Under the pieces are notes generated by a model. That model saw nothing but the letters and a program-made list of their open reading frames with translations, was not told the origin of the DNA and searched no databases. The translations under genes were made by a program, and so were the position numbers. Below, piece after piece: positions 11,565 through 23,776 of a stretch of 64,000 nucleotides of DNA; position 1 is the stretch's first letter; every line of letters starts with the position of its first letter. Location: positions 28,630,283 through 28,694,282 of the forward strand of contig NC_063156.1 of the NCBI RefSeq assembly GCF_020921035.1, read 5' to 3'. The DNA is from Rhodamnia argentea (Eukaryota > Streptophyta > Magnoliopsida > Myrtales > Myrtaceae).

Positions 11565-13093
11565 CCTTTAGAAATAGTAAGGGTCTACAGTATGTGTGCA
11601 CCTCTTGATTATAGATATTTAAGCCTGTCCTTGCACCAAAAACTAATGCAAGAATATCCTCAGCCCTTTTTGTTGTACGGTTGTCTATGAATTTTTTGGA
11701 ATGGAAATGATAACTACATTCCTTAAATGGCGTATTGTACGACTCCATTTATGGCAGTCGATGATGAACCCTTGTTCTACTTCTAACTTTTCAAGTGAGT
11801 GCCGAGCACTAAGCGCAGCAACTTTTTCGAACGGTGTGTTGTCTTGTGGTTTTTCTATGTGTGGGACTCAGAACGTTTAATCAGTTACCATCACGTGTTA
11901 GGATTTTAATATTTGTTAGACCAAACCTTTTATTGCTATTTTGTGTGTTTCTTAACAACATGTGTGGTGCCATGGATTCAAAAAGAGCTGGTTCTTAGCT
12001 CTTCCCATTAGATCCTCTGTTTCCCTGGGACAAGTCAGGACTTTCATTACTTTTGCTTTGCTGATGAGTGAAACTGGCCTAAGGTTACCAATTGATGATC
12101 AAAATATGATTGGACATTTGAATGTTGTGAATTGGCTAATCTACATGTCAAAATAGTGTGTCTTGAAAGTTTCAGGTGTTTCGAGTTAAGGAATAAAGGC
12201 AGAGTGTGTGAGTCTAAATATCTACAAAAAGCCAAAGGTAAAAAGTGAAAGGGAATTTTCTTCAATTATAGTTCGAAATGAGGTTATAGATTATAACTTC
12301 AAATTCCTTTATTTTTTATCTATGAATTTCTTCAAAAGAAAGTAGAGTATTATTTTTTCCAATACTCAATTCATATCAATTTTGTAAGGAAAAAAAAAAA
12401 AGGAATCGTGATGATTAACATTATCTAAATAGATGTATACTCATGGTCTCTGTCTCTGATACTGTGTCATTGACTTTGGACGCTTACTATGCGTCAAGCT
12501 CAACCAGTTCAACTTTGCTACCGAGTAGGCTGGCGAATGATGGCTAACACCACCATGCTTTGCCCTTTGACGTGGTAGAGGAGGTGGACCAAGAGAGTCC
12601 AGGTGATCATTGCTGTCGCTGTCTTCCTCCTCTCGTCCAATCCGAGGGCCCCGGCTTGATCACTGGCCGATGATCTCAATATGCCCGCTGCTTTAGTTGA
12701 TTTGACCTTGCTTCGCGATGCCGGGGTAAAGAACGCAGGTAATTTTTCCAAGCTTTGCATGATTTCATTTCATGAACTTCGTGTTACTTTAAGTGGATGT
12801 ACCACAAAAGAGAAATTAATCTGAGTTTTAGCCTCAGCTGAAATTGTGCGGGCCTTGTTAGGGTTGTAGTGTGTTTGGATGGGAGTGCACCTACCATTCC
12901 TTGAAGGATTTCGGATCTGGCTCCAAAGTTGGCTCATCCACATTGAAGTTCGCTTTTGATGATATCTGATTATTTCTTTGAATTTTTGAGAAATAAGTTT
13001 TGTCTTAAACTCAGTTTTGGCGTTGGTTTGTTGCCTCGGGTACTTTGGTTATGAAATTTTTCTTTTTGGCTATGCTACAGAAGTATGACCTTT
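11565..13093. other. Intergenic, 3' flank of ALG10
   Basis: The ALG10 3' UTR presumably occupies the first few hundred bases. An 80-codon open frame on the minus strand (12518-12760) has mixed composition and a hydrophobic stretch, but I do not recognise it and no splice partners were found. Nothing else is supported. Confidence 0.35.
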
Positions 13094-14920
13094 TTTCTTC
13101 CTTTCGCTAGCCAAGTAGGCAATATTATATAGATAAGAGAGGAGTGTACAAGATAATTCCAAGAACTGTCCAGAAATTACAAAACCAAAGTGAGAGTATC
13201 AGCAGCCTTAAGTGCAAGAACAAAAGGAGGATTGAGGCATCCTTTATATCTACGAGAAAGGTTCCGTCTAGCTAGTTCTTGGGCTGTCATGGTTGCTTAG
13301 CTCGGAGTCGAACTTTCTCTTACAGAGGGCTTCTCTGTCATGAATGTCTGAACATCATTTACAAAAGCTTCCACTGACCAAGGAGACTCTGAGGAATATA
13401 TTCTTTCATGACATGTATGCTATCTCCATCTAAATGAGGCGTTGCCAGCTTCGTGATCTTGCCAGTGGAGATGCAATTTTCGCTGCCCATGCTTCTCCAC
13501 TTTCTATTGTGGTGGTCTGCTCCAAGAAAAATCCTTCTTGATGTCATTTCCTGCAAGTGAGATTGAGCATTTAGTGTACTTCTCTGTGAAAGATCCAATA
13601 AGGAGTTGTATTGAGCTTTTACGTTCTTAATGCATTTATCTAATCTAAAGCAGCCTTTTCATGTTTATGAGATTCCTCCACATCCACAAATAATCTAATA
13701 GTAGGAGTCTAGAGATTTTAAAAGGCTCTATCTCATCATCAGCTAGATCAATACTTGGATCTAGAATTGCCTCTATCCATTCCATTGTCTGTCAGTGTTG
13801 GAGGTTATCGGTTCTAATGCCTTAACAACCACACCGGTGTAGCCACATGACAATAAAAAAGTACATGTTTGCTCTTTTCAAAGAGAGCATTACAAAGGAC
13901 TCTTTAGTTTGTGTTTGCTTGTTGACCAAAGTGAAAGTTTTCTGGCAATGCTAGAACTCCGGCTGTTATCCTCTAAGCATGCATCTGCTACCTTTCTTAA
14001 GATTTGATTTTCCTAATTTGTTTCCACAAGTTCTGTTGCACACCATTTACCTGTCCAAACCGGCAAGAAGTAGCTGTTGCAATTCCAGATTTAACATTGT
14101 AATTACCATCTATGTTTTGGAAGCCAAATTAACTTATCTTCAAGTTTAGTGAAACTTAAGGGGATTCTCATGACACTATCACTTCTTCTTTTAATAGTTT
14201 ATAATAGTTCCACATTCCATCCTCCCCTTCTCTTATTAAATCATTCACCTGGTGAGACTATTTTTTGGTTGGACTCAGAATCCCTCTAAGTTTGGTACCA
14301 AGGGGTCTGTCCAAATGTTTATGTTTACCCATCTCCAACCATAAAGCAAATTCCTCTGCTAAGTGTCTCTCTCCCTTGAATGATGTCCTTCCATACTTCA
14401 GAGTTGTTGGGCATTGTGCAACATGCAAAAACAAGTATCGCTGACAGTATTTTTGTCAGAACAAACTGACACACACAGTCTTTTCTTATCTGTCGCTAGT
14501 TGCCAAACTAGTTTTGATATGAAAGCTTTATTGACATCCTCCATTTTCCTGAAACCGATAAGTTCTTTGGTTGGCATAAACTATAACTATCCCAAGCCCG
14601 TAGGTTAAGATTGGGACTTTGATCTTGCTTATTTCCCCACCAGAATTTTCTCATGATTCCATCCATCTCTTACAGATTTTTAGGGCACCATGTCAGTGGA
14701 AAATATGTGGTTGGGGATTGATTGAAGGGCAGATGACATAAGTGTCACTCTCCTTGCAAAGGAAAGGATTCTCCTTTCCAGGTCTCTGTTTTCTTCCTGA
14801 ACTTATCCAAAGTGGATTAATATTTTCCCCTATGTTACTTGAGGCACTTAATTAGTCCCTCAGTCAGGTGTACTGTGTAGTTGCTGCATTTCGGTTGCAT
14901 TGGATGGTTAGGTTGTGCAT
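13094..14920 (-). mobile_element. 5'-truncated L1-type LINE relic (RT C-terminus, zf-RVT, RNase H)
   Basis: Read on the minus strand from right to left, broken frames give the plant L1 order. First is the end of the reverse transcriptase and its linker, with TWKGRILSFARRVTLMSSAL near 14800, RKFWWGN near 14650 and FRKMEDVNKAFISKLVWQL near 14530. Then comes the linker EVWKDIIQGRETLSRG with FMVGDG near 14350. A zinc-binding RVT segment with CNALFEKSKHVLFYCHV and a following W lies near 13880. An RNase H-like tail with SPWSVEAFVNDVQTF and TAQELARRN lies at 13400-13250. The A-rich 3' end is near 13094. The frame changes several times, so it is dead. A possible target duplication is agaagtatgaccttt (about 13079) against agaagttgatcttt (14921), imperfect. 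Confidence 0.7.
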
Positions 14921-16757
14921 AGAAGTTGATCTTTGGTTCTTTAAAGGGATTAGTTATTGGCTAGTTATGTGTTTCATTCTGTCCCCCATTTCCTTCTCAG
15001 AGCATAGTAACTAGGTCACAGTTTTTCCTGGAAAAAAGAGAAACTGTTGCCATGAATGACAGGAATTACCTTTCAGATATGTCAGTAATCATGCATGCGT
15101 GAATCAAGCATTCAATAAAATTACATAGTTCAGAAGAACAACTTGGTAAGTGAATTGATGTAGATGAAGGGACGGAGTATAGTGAACCCTTTTGTAAGTA
15201 TTGACCTCATGCGATGCGCCTTTGATTGAAGAAAGGTCATTCAGGGAAATCCCATTGGTTCTTTAACATCATCAGTTCTGCCTTAGATGTCACACATATA
15301 GGTCGAGCTTCTTTTGAACTTTCCCTCGCTCGATACATGATCGTTTGGTGTTGATTATAAATGAAAGTCATCTTTCGTTGTATCAGGAAAGATATCAGCG
15401 GGAATGACATGAGCGGTCTTTCTGTCACTTTGTTGTTCAACTTTAGGTCGTGCTTGAACAAATGCAATCTTAACCAATGCAAATTAGTTAAAGTGAGAAT
15501 GATGCACATCACGTTTATTACAAGCACAATCTAGGATCTGTCGCACATTCCTATTTAGCCATAAGAATCTAACTTTGTCAAGTGAAGTTTCGGAGTGTTC
15601 CAAACAGGTCGTGCGAGACTATTGGTCTTGTGAAAATTACAGCCTTCTTCTTGTTGTATTGTTAGTGCAGTTCTGTGATAAACAAATGCTGCTTCAGATT
15701 AAAGGTTCAAAATGTTTCAGTAGGATTATATTGCTCATGGTTCTTTTCCGCTTTTCAGTTTGTTAGATTCAGATAGCCCAATAATTATGGAGAAAAGTTA
15801 AATGACGGTATTACCAATTTATCTTCCTCTTGAAGTTCAAACCTGCTAGGTCGGGGTGTACAGGAAAGTCTAAGTCTTTTAATCATTGCATTTTTTCTAT
15901 GAGAATGTCAATTGTAATGTCTAAAACTTTCTGATGAAATGTGTCTAACATGACTAGAATGATATCCAGATTCAACATTTCCCGGCCATCTGGGACACAC
16001 GGCTCATTGATTTTCTGATTTATTCACGCCTTGTAGAAGACGTGGTTTATTTCTTGTTACATGTGCATGATCTACTTTGATTTTCTTGGATGAATTTTTC
16101 CAATTGAACAATACAGAGTTGATTTAGTTTATTTCTTTCTCAGAAGACAATGTTGATCAAACAGGACCGCGTCCAAGCTTTATGTCGATGGATCCATACC
16201 TTCTCTTGCATGACATACCTGCAAGATGGTGCTATTCATAGTTTGTTTGCACATGGTAAGTGACAAGGTTGGATGCCATAGTCTAAGATTGAGTTAATGC
16301 TTGCTATTTCTGGCCACTCAGTATTACTCATTTGGGGTGGATTAGTTGCAGCTGTGCACCTTTTGCAAGCAGACAATTGCAGAGTCAGGTTGGAGACTCT
16401 GCTTATCCATGCTGTCCCTCTTCGCTACAACACGGATTTCAGATTTGAAGTTTTCCGCCTTTTTGTCGCTCATGCGATGTGCGTTGATATCGACTCTCTT
16501 CATAGGGTTCATATGAGGGCGTTTCTTCATGATAACTGAGCCTAGGGCATACAGGTTGAGCGCTCCTCTAGGCTTGACTTTGCTATATCCATTCTACACT
16601 CGGATGCAAACGTGAAGTACAATAGCACAGGCGCCCTCGATTTCTCCTGAAACCTTGAATTATCTTGTTAGATTATTCCATGAAAGCTCTTACCGCGGGG
16701 CTTCTTCTTCTTCTTGTTCGCGTAAAGCAGATAAGGCATCAGCTCCTTTTTAATTTA

Positions 16758-17009
16758 GGGTGCGTTTGTTTCATTGGAAATTTCATGAAAATTAATTTCT
16801 AGGAAAATAGTTTTCATTTTTGGTCAGTGGTTTAATGAAAGTGATTTTCATTTTGCTAAAAAGGGAATTTCTTTTTCCCCGATCCAAGCTTGTTGTTCTC
16901 AATTCATGAAAAATGTGTTCCATGGATCGATTAGTTTTCAGTGATTCAAACACTATAAAGTCGAAAAAAAAATTTCGGAAATAGTTTTCTATCAAAACAA
17001 ACGAGTTGT
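16758..17009. mobile_element. Possible short MITE with 13-bp inverted ends
   Basis: The left end gggtgcgtttgtttca and the inverted right end ending acaaactcgtttg-like sequence (16992-17009) share the core cgtttgttt. The 250-bp interior is rich in ttttcatt and aatttc motifs in both orientations, which suggests a foldback. A similar start (ctgtttgtttcacg) occurs at 26323. No TSD was found. Confidence 0.35.
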
Positions 17010-20000
17010 CCGAATACGAATTAAATAAGGGCCAAAACTAAACGAAAATAAAAGAGGCTGTAGTAAGCGCCAGCACCCAGTTTCATCCTCATTCAAATTA
17101 ATTAAACTGTCAGTTTGACTTTTACTTTCTGGAGTCAATGAGCAAAAACTCAATGACTCTTTAAAAAAAAAAAAAAAATGCACGATGAACGTGGTGGTAG
17201 GGAAGCCCTTATGTCAGCCATGGCGTCTGCCACTTGAACAGATTCAGACCACGCAGCAAAATTAAGCAAGAGAAAAAAAAAAGTTGATTAAACAACATTA
17301 ACTGTCAACATCTATGATAAGACCAATGTAATCGAAATTTATGAGGTTAAGGGGACTTATGACCAATCGCAATTGATTGTATCCGACCTATGCTATACAC
17401 AAAATGGAAATTTGAGGGAGCGTACGTGGATTCTTCTATAGCTTTGATCGAGATGGGAGGTGAGAATCCCACTTTGGACGACCAGAGATTAAAACCCAAT
17501 AAACAAAAGCTTCCAGAACACCACCTCCTCCTTGCACATATTTTTAAATTATCCAGTCTTTTTTATTGAGTGCCCCCCCTTCTTTTTTTCTTTTTTTTTA
17601 TTGCCGGGAATTTTCTTACTAAATATAAATTTGTAAAGCGGGCATAACTATATCTCTCTCCCTAACCCATGAACATGATAAAAAATCGATTTTGGTAACT
17701 CCCCAGCCGTTCAGATATGCGTGGGAAGACTTTAAAGTTTAAAATCCTTTGTCACTGTCATCTCTCGAGGTTCTTGGCTGGAAAGATGGACCCATCTAAC
17801 ATAATGTATAAACCCTTTGGGTGAATTCATTGTTTTCGAAAGCTTGGCTTTGTATGAGACTTAGAGATCCAGCACATGATCGTTGCCGAAAGTCAACTCC
17901 GCGATTTATATAGTCTTCCAAGATCATTGGATCAGCTGATGCACACATCTCGCAAATGCTCCACATCAGTGGTTGGGATCCGAGCATCACCCCCATGGGG
18001 GGATACCGCTAACAAATCTCGGGTTTGATTCGGACGACCGATCATCGGGGCTCCCCGAGCTCTCCCGTTCCCGTCTAGGATTTCCTCGAATCGATCCGAG
18101 AGAATGATGATGTTGCGTTCGTGAAAGTCACGTGACACTGCGGACATTTTTTTTCGAGTAATCGACAGCTAGCTTCATCATATAGTCACTCTTTGGTGTA
18201 GGGGTGTCGCAAACTAGGTGCCTCTCTATTGGAATATTTGTCAACCACGTCCATGATTGACCCCTATGCTCCGCGTGTGAGGAACCCATCAATGTCACCA
18301 CTCGAGATGCTTTGCCATCTTCCCCCCCAACTTTAGGGTTTTATTTATACCGATCAAGTTGGTCACGAGATGTCAGAGGAAAACCTAAACCACCAGCAAC
18401 TGTCGAGGACTCTGAGTTGGCCGCAGCCTGTTCTCTCTCCCTTCTTTCCACATATGCATGCGTGATCAATTAACGTCGAGAACTCAACCAACCCTAACTT
18501 TCAAGCCCATTTTTAAAGTCTTTTCACCGCTATCTCAAGAACACCAAGAGCAAGAAGGCACCTCGTCCTACGTGAACCTTTTGTCTTCATGCATCCATCA
18601 AAATCTCGAACTGTTGTTATCTGATGTACTCGACGAACGGAGGAGATGATGCTGGTCCACATCTGAAAGCAGAAAGTTCGGCTCTATCCTCGTATGTCAC
18701 CTGGTTGACTTTTTTTTTGGTTAACTTCCAGGAGTCTTTATAGCTTTTAGATAGTGCCCTAGGGTGGATAACATTAGGGCATTGGGAATATTGAAAAGAA
18801 AACAGAGGATGAAATAAACAAATCGGATCAGATGATGTTGAATTCCCGAGTCAGGACAGGAAAGCGTGGAAATAATGTGATTTTTTGACTATCGCCATCA
18901 AGGCCACAAACTTATCACTCCCTCCACTAATATGCAACCGCACTTACAAGTTGACAATAACCAATATTCTTGCTTTGGACATGATAAGGGAACAGATACT
19001 TTCGTATATTATTAAAATTTAGGTTAGTTGGAATATGCGTATGCCTGACAAGCTTTATTTGTTCTGTCTTAAGTTGACCCAAATGGTTGTGTCTTAAGTT
19101 TAGATCAATGCCATTTTGGTAACCAAAGTTTAAAAAAAAAAAAATTGCTTTTTCAAGATACAAGCGTACCGATATCTAAATCCCTATAAAATCAGTTCTC
19201 TAGAACTCTGGATATTTTTTTTTCTACCTTTTGTTTTCGAATTTTGGAGAGAAAAGGAATTTGCTCTTTTTTTTTAAAATAGGCAAAAAACAAATTATGA
19301 TTTCCGAATCGGCTTAATGAGACACAAAAGAATTCAAACAATTAACGTTTGACCTAGATTTACTCTTAGTGATGCTGTGCTTTTGGCAACGTTATACATG
19401 ATGAACCAACACTTGGTGCGAAAACAACCAAATTAGAGATGACAAGCTTTGTGCAACTCTTTGTGTGTGATGCGACACAGAGAAAGTGTATAAAAAAAAA
19501 AAAAGGGAGATAAATGTTTGCCAACTTGCACATTGACAACTACAATCACATGATTTGTGAACTGCCAAAATTCAAGATTTGAGGACAGCAATGTCGGTCA
19601 ATTCACCATAAATTTGTTCTCATGGAAATTTATATAGGACTAAATTTCATCTATTGATTGTGGTTTTCCTAAGTCCTCACGGGTTACAACAAAATACGTA
19701 TGACCACGACATGTTACGATCACTAATGAAATCGGTATTCTAGTAAAAACAAGAAGCCTAATGGGGTTCATATAGGAATTTCTCGGGCGAGCTATACATG
19801 ACCATCCCCCATCAAGTTAGTCCGGTTTGGCATTGAGGTCACGCCCTTAGAATATGGAAGGTGTATGTTTCCACTCCTACGGCTAGGGGGACACTGGCTA
19901 ATGGAAGATCTGAGTTAGATCACTCCAAGGGTAGTGATGATTATTAGGTTTGATCCACGGACACGCCTAGGCCCTAGAGTGAACCTATACGTCATCGAGG

Positions 20001-20254
20001 TTTATATAAGAAAAGTTATCAGATTTTCATAATGACTCGATCACGCCTAGGCGGGTTTGTACCTTTCCACAGTACAAACAAGGGACCACTGTGCATTAGC
20101 TAATCTCGTGGACACATGCAAATCGCCACATCCACGTGCATCGAGGAAGGCGCCGCTCCTATGTTGGTAAGCATGACCCCCCTTTGTTACACTCGGAGAG
20201 AGGGACATTTGGATTTGAACATAAGATACAAATCGAGTAATCCTAAAATGGTAA

Positions 20255-20390
20255 GGTACACATGTGAGGGTGTTAGGCGAACGAAGCCTCACATCAAGAT
20301 GCGGTATAATGTGAAACTGTCGATATGTCCTAATTGGCCCATAATTTATTAATTTAAGCTTTTGAGTGAAAATAAGTCCGGCGGGATATA
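20255..20390 (+). repeat. Direct repeat, copy 1 of 2 (TRIM-like)
   Basis: This copy and the one at 20684 share an ordered series of phrases: gtacacatgtgagg, then aagcctcacat (aagtctcccat in copy 2), then ctaattggcccataa, then a tail tgaaaataagtc. Such paired short direct repeats, 429 bp apart, with no coding content resemble the ends of terminal-repeat-in-miniature elements. Both copies are worn, so the age is likely considerable. Confidence 0.4.
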
Positions 20391-20683
20391 TTGAGCTTAT
20401 GTTGCGTCATCCCAACAAGTGATATCAAAGCCGATAATAGAGTAGTCGGCCTCCAATGTGAATCAGTCTTTGGTGACTTCATGCTAAATTTGGCTCGATC
20501 AAGGATATTGAGGTACAGTTTGAAGGGCAAATGTTGTTCCTCTCTCCAACATCAACCAAATTAGGTCGGGCTAAGATGAAAATTTGAGTTGAGATAATGT
20601 TAGTGCAGAAGGAATGTTTAGATAAAAAGGGGGAACATGCCCAACACAAAAAAACTCACATTTGAGGGAGAGATTTGTCAAGG

Positions 20684-20818
20684 TGTACATGTGAGGACGT
20701 TCGGCAAAAGAAGTCTCCCATTAGAATGTGGCGCAATGTGGAGTATGCAGTATATTCTAATTGGCTCATAAGTCACTAGTTTAAACTTTTTAATGAAAAT
20801 TGGTTTAATTGGATATGT
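20684..20818 (+). repeat. Direct repeat, copy 2 of 2 (TRIM-like)
   Basis: Partner of the copy at 20255-20390, in the same orientation, with the shared phrases gtacatgtgagg, aagtctcccat, ctaattggctcataa and tgaaaattggtt. The 290 bp between the copies has no open frame of note. Confidence 0.4.
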
Positions 20819-21429
20819 TAACGGATTTGAATTTGAATTTCCTCTCGGGTAATCCCCTTGGATGAAGGTATTTGATTTCTACTGCGTCGATCTAACACTA
20901 CATAAGTAGATAATTTACTTTGGATTTGGTAACCTAAAGGACGTAAAGAGTTGACCTCCATTTTCTTTAGCATAACGCAAGAACCACTCCATATGGCATG
21001 CCAAACCACCCTTGCCAACTCCACAATAATATTTACTTTCCTCTGGCTGTTTTCCTCCATTTGACTCTCTGTATGTTATTGCTGCATGCAACGACCATAT
21101 TCTTATTCCTCTGCAACATCACTTGCCCGAATTGACTAAATGCATTGAGCATCATCTGGTAACAACTCCACAATTGACAATTAGAGATGGCAAACGATTC
21201 ACATGTGTTCGAGTTGTTGACGTTGTGTCCGTCGCCAATGTTTCGAAATGATCGGGACATTGATGAGCAAAATGGGTGGAGGGCCATGAATCAGAAGATA
21301 ATAAGCAGAAGATATGCACATAGTGACTGTGGTTTATGAAAATATGATTTCCCCAAAGCCTAGTCATTACAAAAATACAGGAAGAAGGCGAAAACTTGGG
21401 GACTCAATTCTGTAAACATTTAGCTGTAT

Positions 21430-23626
21430 CTACATTGGTGACCGCCATATTCTTCCTTCCAAGGATATGATGATGATCGAAACGTCGTCGTGGTACCGGC
21501 GGCGATCCCCTTGAGGAATGTCAAGCAACTCATGAAAATCCATACCTGCAAAACAGTAATGTTTCGTTCAGGCTTATGTAATTTGCTATTGATTCGTTAG
21601 CCTGACACGGTAATTAGATCCGTTCGAGTAGGATTCCTCACCGGCTTGCTTGGCGGCTTGGAACAACACTTCTTCGACAAGGTGCTGGGCGGGGTCTCCT
21701 TCGGGGAATGAGGAAAGGAACGAGTCTACTTCGGAAACGGCCTCCTGATTGGTGAAGTACTGGTTGAGCCCGTCCGAGGACAGTATCAAGAATCGGTCTC
21801 TCGGCCCGAGCCTGTGGTGGCTCAGAGATGGCGTGCAAGTGAGATATGGGGAAGTCCCAATGTAGTCGATTCTGAACATCTCCAGGAGAGCATCGTTCCA
21901 CTTCGGCTGTAAGTACAAGGGAACCAAATTTTAAGCTGTCGATCGATTAATCCCAGCGTGGGATCACAATCTTAACACGCGGATAGACGCGAATCAAGGG
22001 GGATATGGTTTCCAAGTCTCCTAAACAAAATGTCCGGATCTATGCATATCGTATAAATTCGGAGAAGCTGCATTTCCCAGTCATTGCACGCCGGAAACTT
22101 TGAATGCATTGAGGACTCGATAATGGAAGTGTACCTGTTTGAGAAACCCGGCGCCGAATGCTCGGGTGACTTTCAGATAACCCTTCACGCGGTCGTTCAC
22201 TACCGCGGAAGCATCGTCCGGATGTTCATTCCTGATTCTGTGCACTTCCTGAAGTACAGAAAGTTATGACACTTGGAATTTCACAACCTTTTCAAGGATC
22301 GCAGAGTCAGACTAAAATTGGCAATGAAGATCGTACCTCTTCCACATATGTGCTGTGATCCTGGGTCAGTTGGAGGGAAATCAGATTGTGCATTTCGTCG
22401 AACTGGTCACCACCGTCACGCGAATCGATCCTATAAGCAGTGCCCTTCGCATCCGATTTACCCTTCCGAGCCAAAATAGCCCGGCTATCCCCGACGTTCA
22501 TCAAGTAAATATCCTCGCCCGTCATCAGCATCGCCAGGACGCAAGACCCCATCAGGGCCAACTCTGGATTCTCCTTCACCATCCTATCCGCTGTCTCCAG
22601 AAACGCTCCCTCCGTCTTCTTCAGTGCCGTCTCGAGCGCGTTCAGCACGTCCGAGTGATCCGCAGCCTTCCCCGAATCCGACCATAGACGAAGGTTTCCT
22701 CTGTCCCCGTCGGCTGGCGTGGCCAGACTCTTCTTCGAGAGCAGCCCTTGGAGTTCTTTGCAGACAGCAGAGTAAAGATTGGAGAGCAAGAAATCGGGGG
22801 CATCAGGGCCATTGAAGCCATCGTAAATCCCCACGAAGACCCAACCATTTTCCTCGGAGACCACCACGTGCATTCTGTCTTCCCCTGCTTTGCCCTGTGC
22901 CCATTCGAGATTTTGATTCTCCACATAAAACTCGCTCTCGCCATTCAAAATTCCACTGCTGCTCGTGCTCTTAACGTTGTAAAAATCCGAACTCCTGCCT
23001 GAAAACATGTAATCGTTCGCTCTCAACACTCGCTTAGCGATCGCTCTTCTCAAGTACTTGGCCAACCTGCGTTTCTTGGAGCCGTACCCGCCGAGAGAGA
23101 AGTCCCTCTGCCACCGATCGCACGACGAACGGTCGACGATCGAGCCCGAGTGGTAGAGACCCTGATCGATAGGGCCGGACGCGGACCTGAGCTCGATGGG
23201 GCCCGACAAGAACCCTTTCTCCATGGGGCCCGACCTCGACCCGCCCCGGGGGACGGGCTGGAGGGGCACGGACGCGAACGAGACGGAGCTCTCGAAGACG
23301 GAGGCTTTCTCGAGCGAGGTCGTCGTGTAGTAGCACGCGTCGGCCAGGGAGGTGGACAGCGGGGAGGAGGCGTTGGCGCTGATGGAGGCGCCGGATATCG
23401 AGCTGAACGTCGTCGACGTCACCGTCGTCTGGGTCGTGCAGTCCTCGGAGTGGAGATCGGAGGAGGATGCCGGGTCTTGGCGGATGTAGCAGAAGGAGTG
23501 GCCGTGGCCCTCGTCGGAGTAGGAGGAGGGGTGGGGGAAGGAGTCCGCCCCGTCGTGGCGGCGGGAGATCTCTCCGGCGCCGGAGTCGGCGAAGCAGCGG
23601 CGGAGCCGGGTGATGCCGTTGCCCAT
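21430..23626 (-). CDS. PLL: Protein phosphatase 2C, POLTERGEIST-LIKE (PLL) clade
   Basis: Four exons in phase on the minus strand: 23626-22337, 22248-22135, 21906-21642 and 21545-21430, giving 594 aa. It is a metal-dependent Ser/Thr phosphatase of the plant POL/PLL group, known for roles in meristem and organ development. Evidence: N-terminal [20 protein letters not shown] near residue 40, a long serine-rich variable region, then PP2C motifs EDRMH (about 249), YDGFNGPDA (about 268), MGSC (about 359), VGDSRA (378), TQDHST (about 421), the exon 2 segment [24 protein letters not shown] (about 510) and YHDDVSII (about 573). The MGNG start carries a glycine at position 2, as in POL/PLL proteins placed at the plasma membrane by N-myristoylation. 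An in-frame Met lies 23 codons upstream (23695). A GA repeat (23757-23776) sits in the leader. The length is a little below most PLLs. Confidence 0.92.
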
Positions 23627-23756
23627 GGCAGGAGAAAGCTGGTGGCTTTTCGGCGGGGGAGGGCTCGTCCTTGGCGGCGGATGCTTCAAGCTCAAGCTGC
23701 CATTGATGCGTGCAGGGTGTCTGAAATGAAACGCTGAAGCAAAATGATCAAATGGA

Positions 23757-23776
23757 AGAGAGAGAGAGAGAGAGAG
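23757..23776. repeat. (GA)n microsatellite in PP2C leader
   Basis: Alternating ag repeats about 130 bp upstream of the PP2C start codon. On the coding strand this is a CT-rich leader, like those of three other genes in the window. Confidence 0.85.

Larger units (their letters stand above)
14935..21429. other. Long intergenic region, no supported gene
   Basis: About 6.5 kb of AT-rich sequence with only short open frames. The longest (15237-15527 minus, 96 codons; 16297-16539 plus, 80 codons) show no domain I recognise. It contains a possible MITE at 16758-17009, a CTT-rich microsatellite near 16700, and a direct repeat pair at 20255 and 20684. The right end, from about 21060, is the 3' flank of the PP2C gene. 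Confidence 0.4.

Noticed and set aside
12518-12760. 80-codon minus-strand frame
   Set aside because: Contains a hydrophobic stretch and looks partly gene-like, but I could not place it in any family or connect it to other exons.
23150-23737. 195-codon plus-strand frame opposite the PP2C first exon
   Set aside because: Arginine- and glycine-rich antisense of a GC-rich coding exon, with no motif. The minus-strand PP2C reading is certain.
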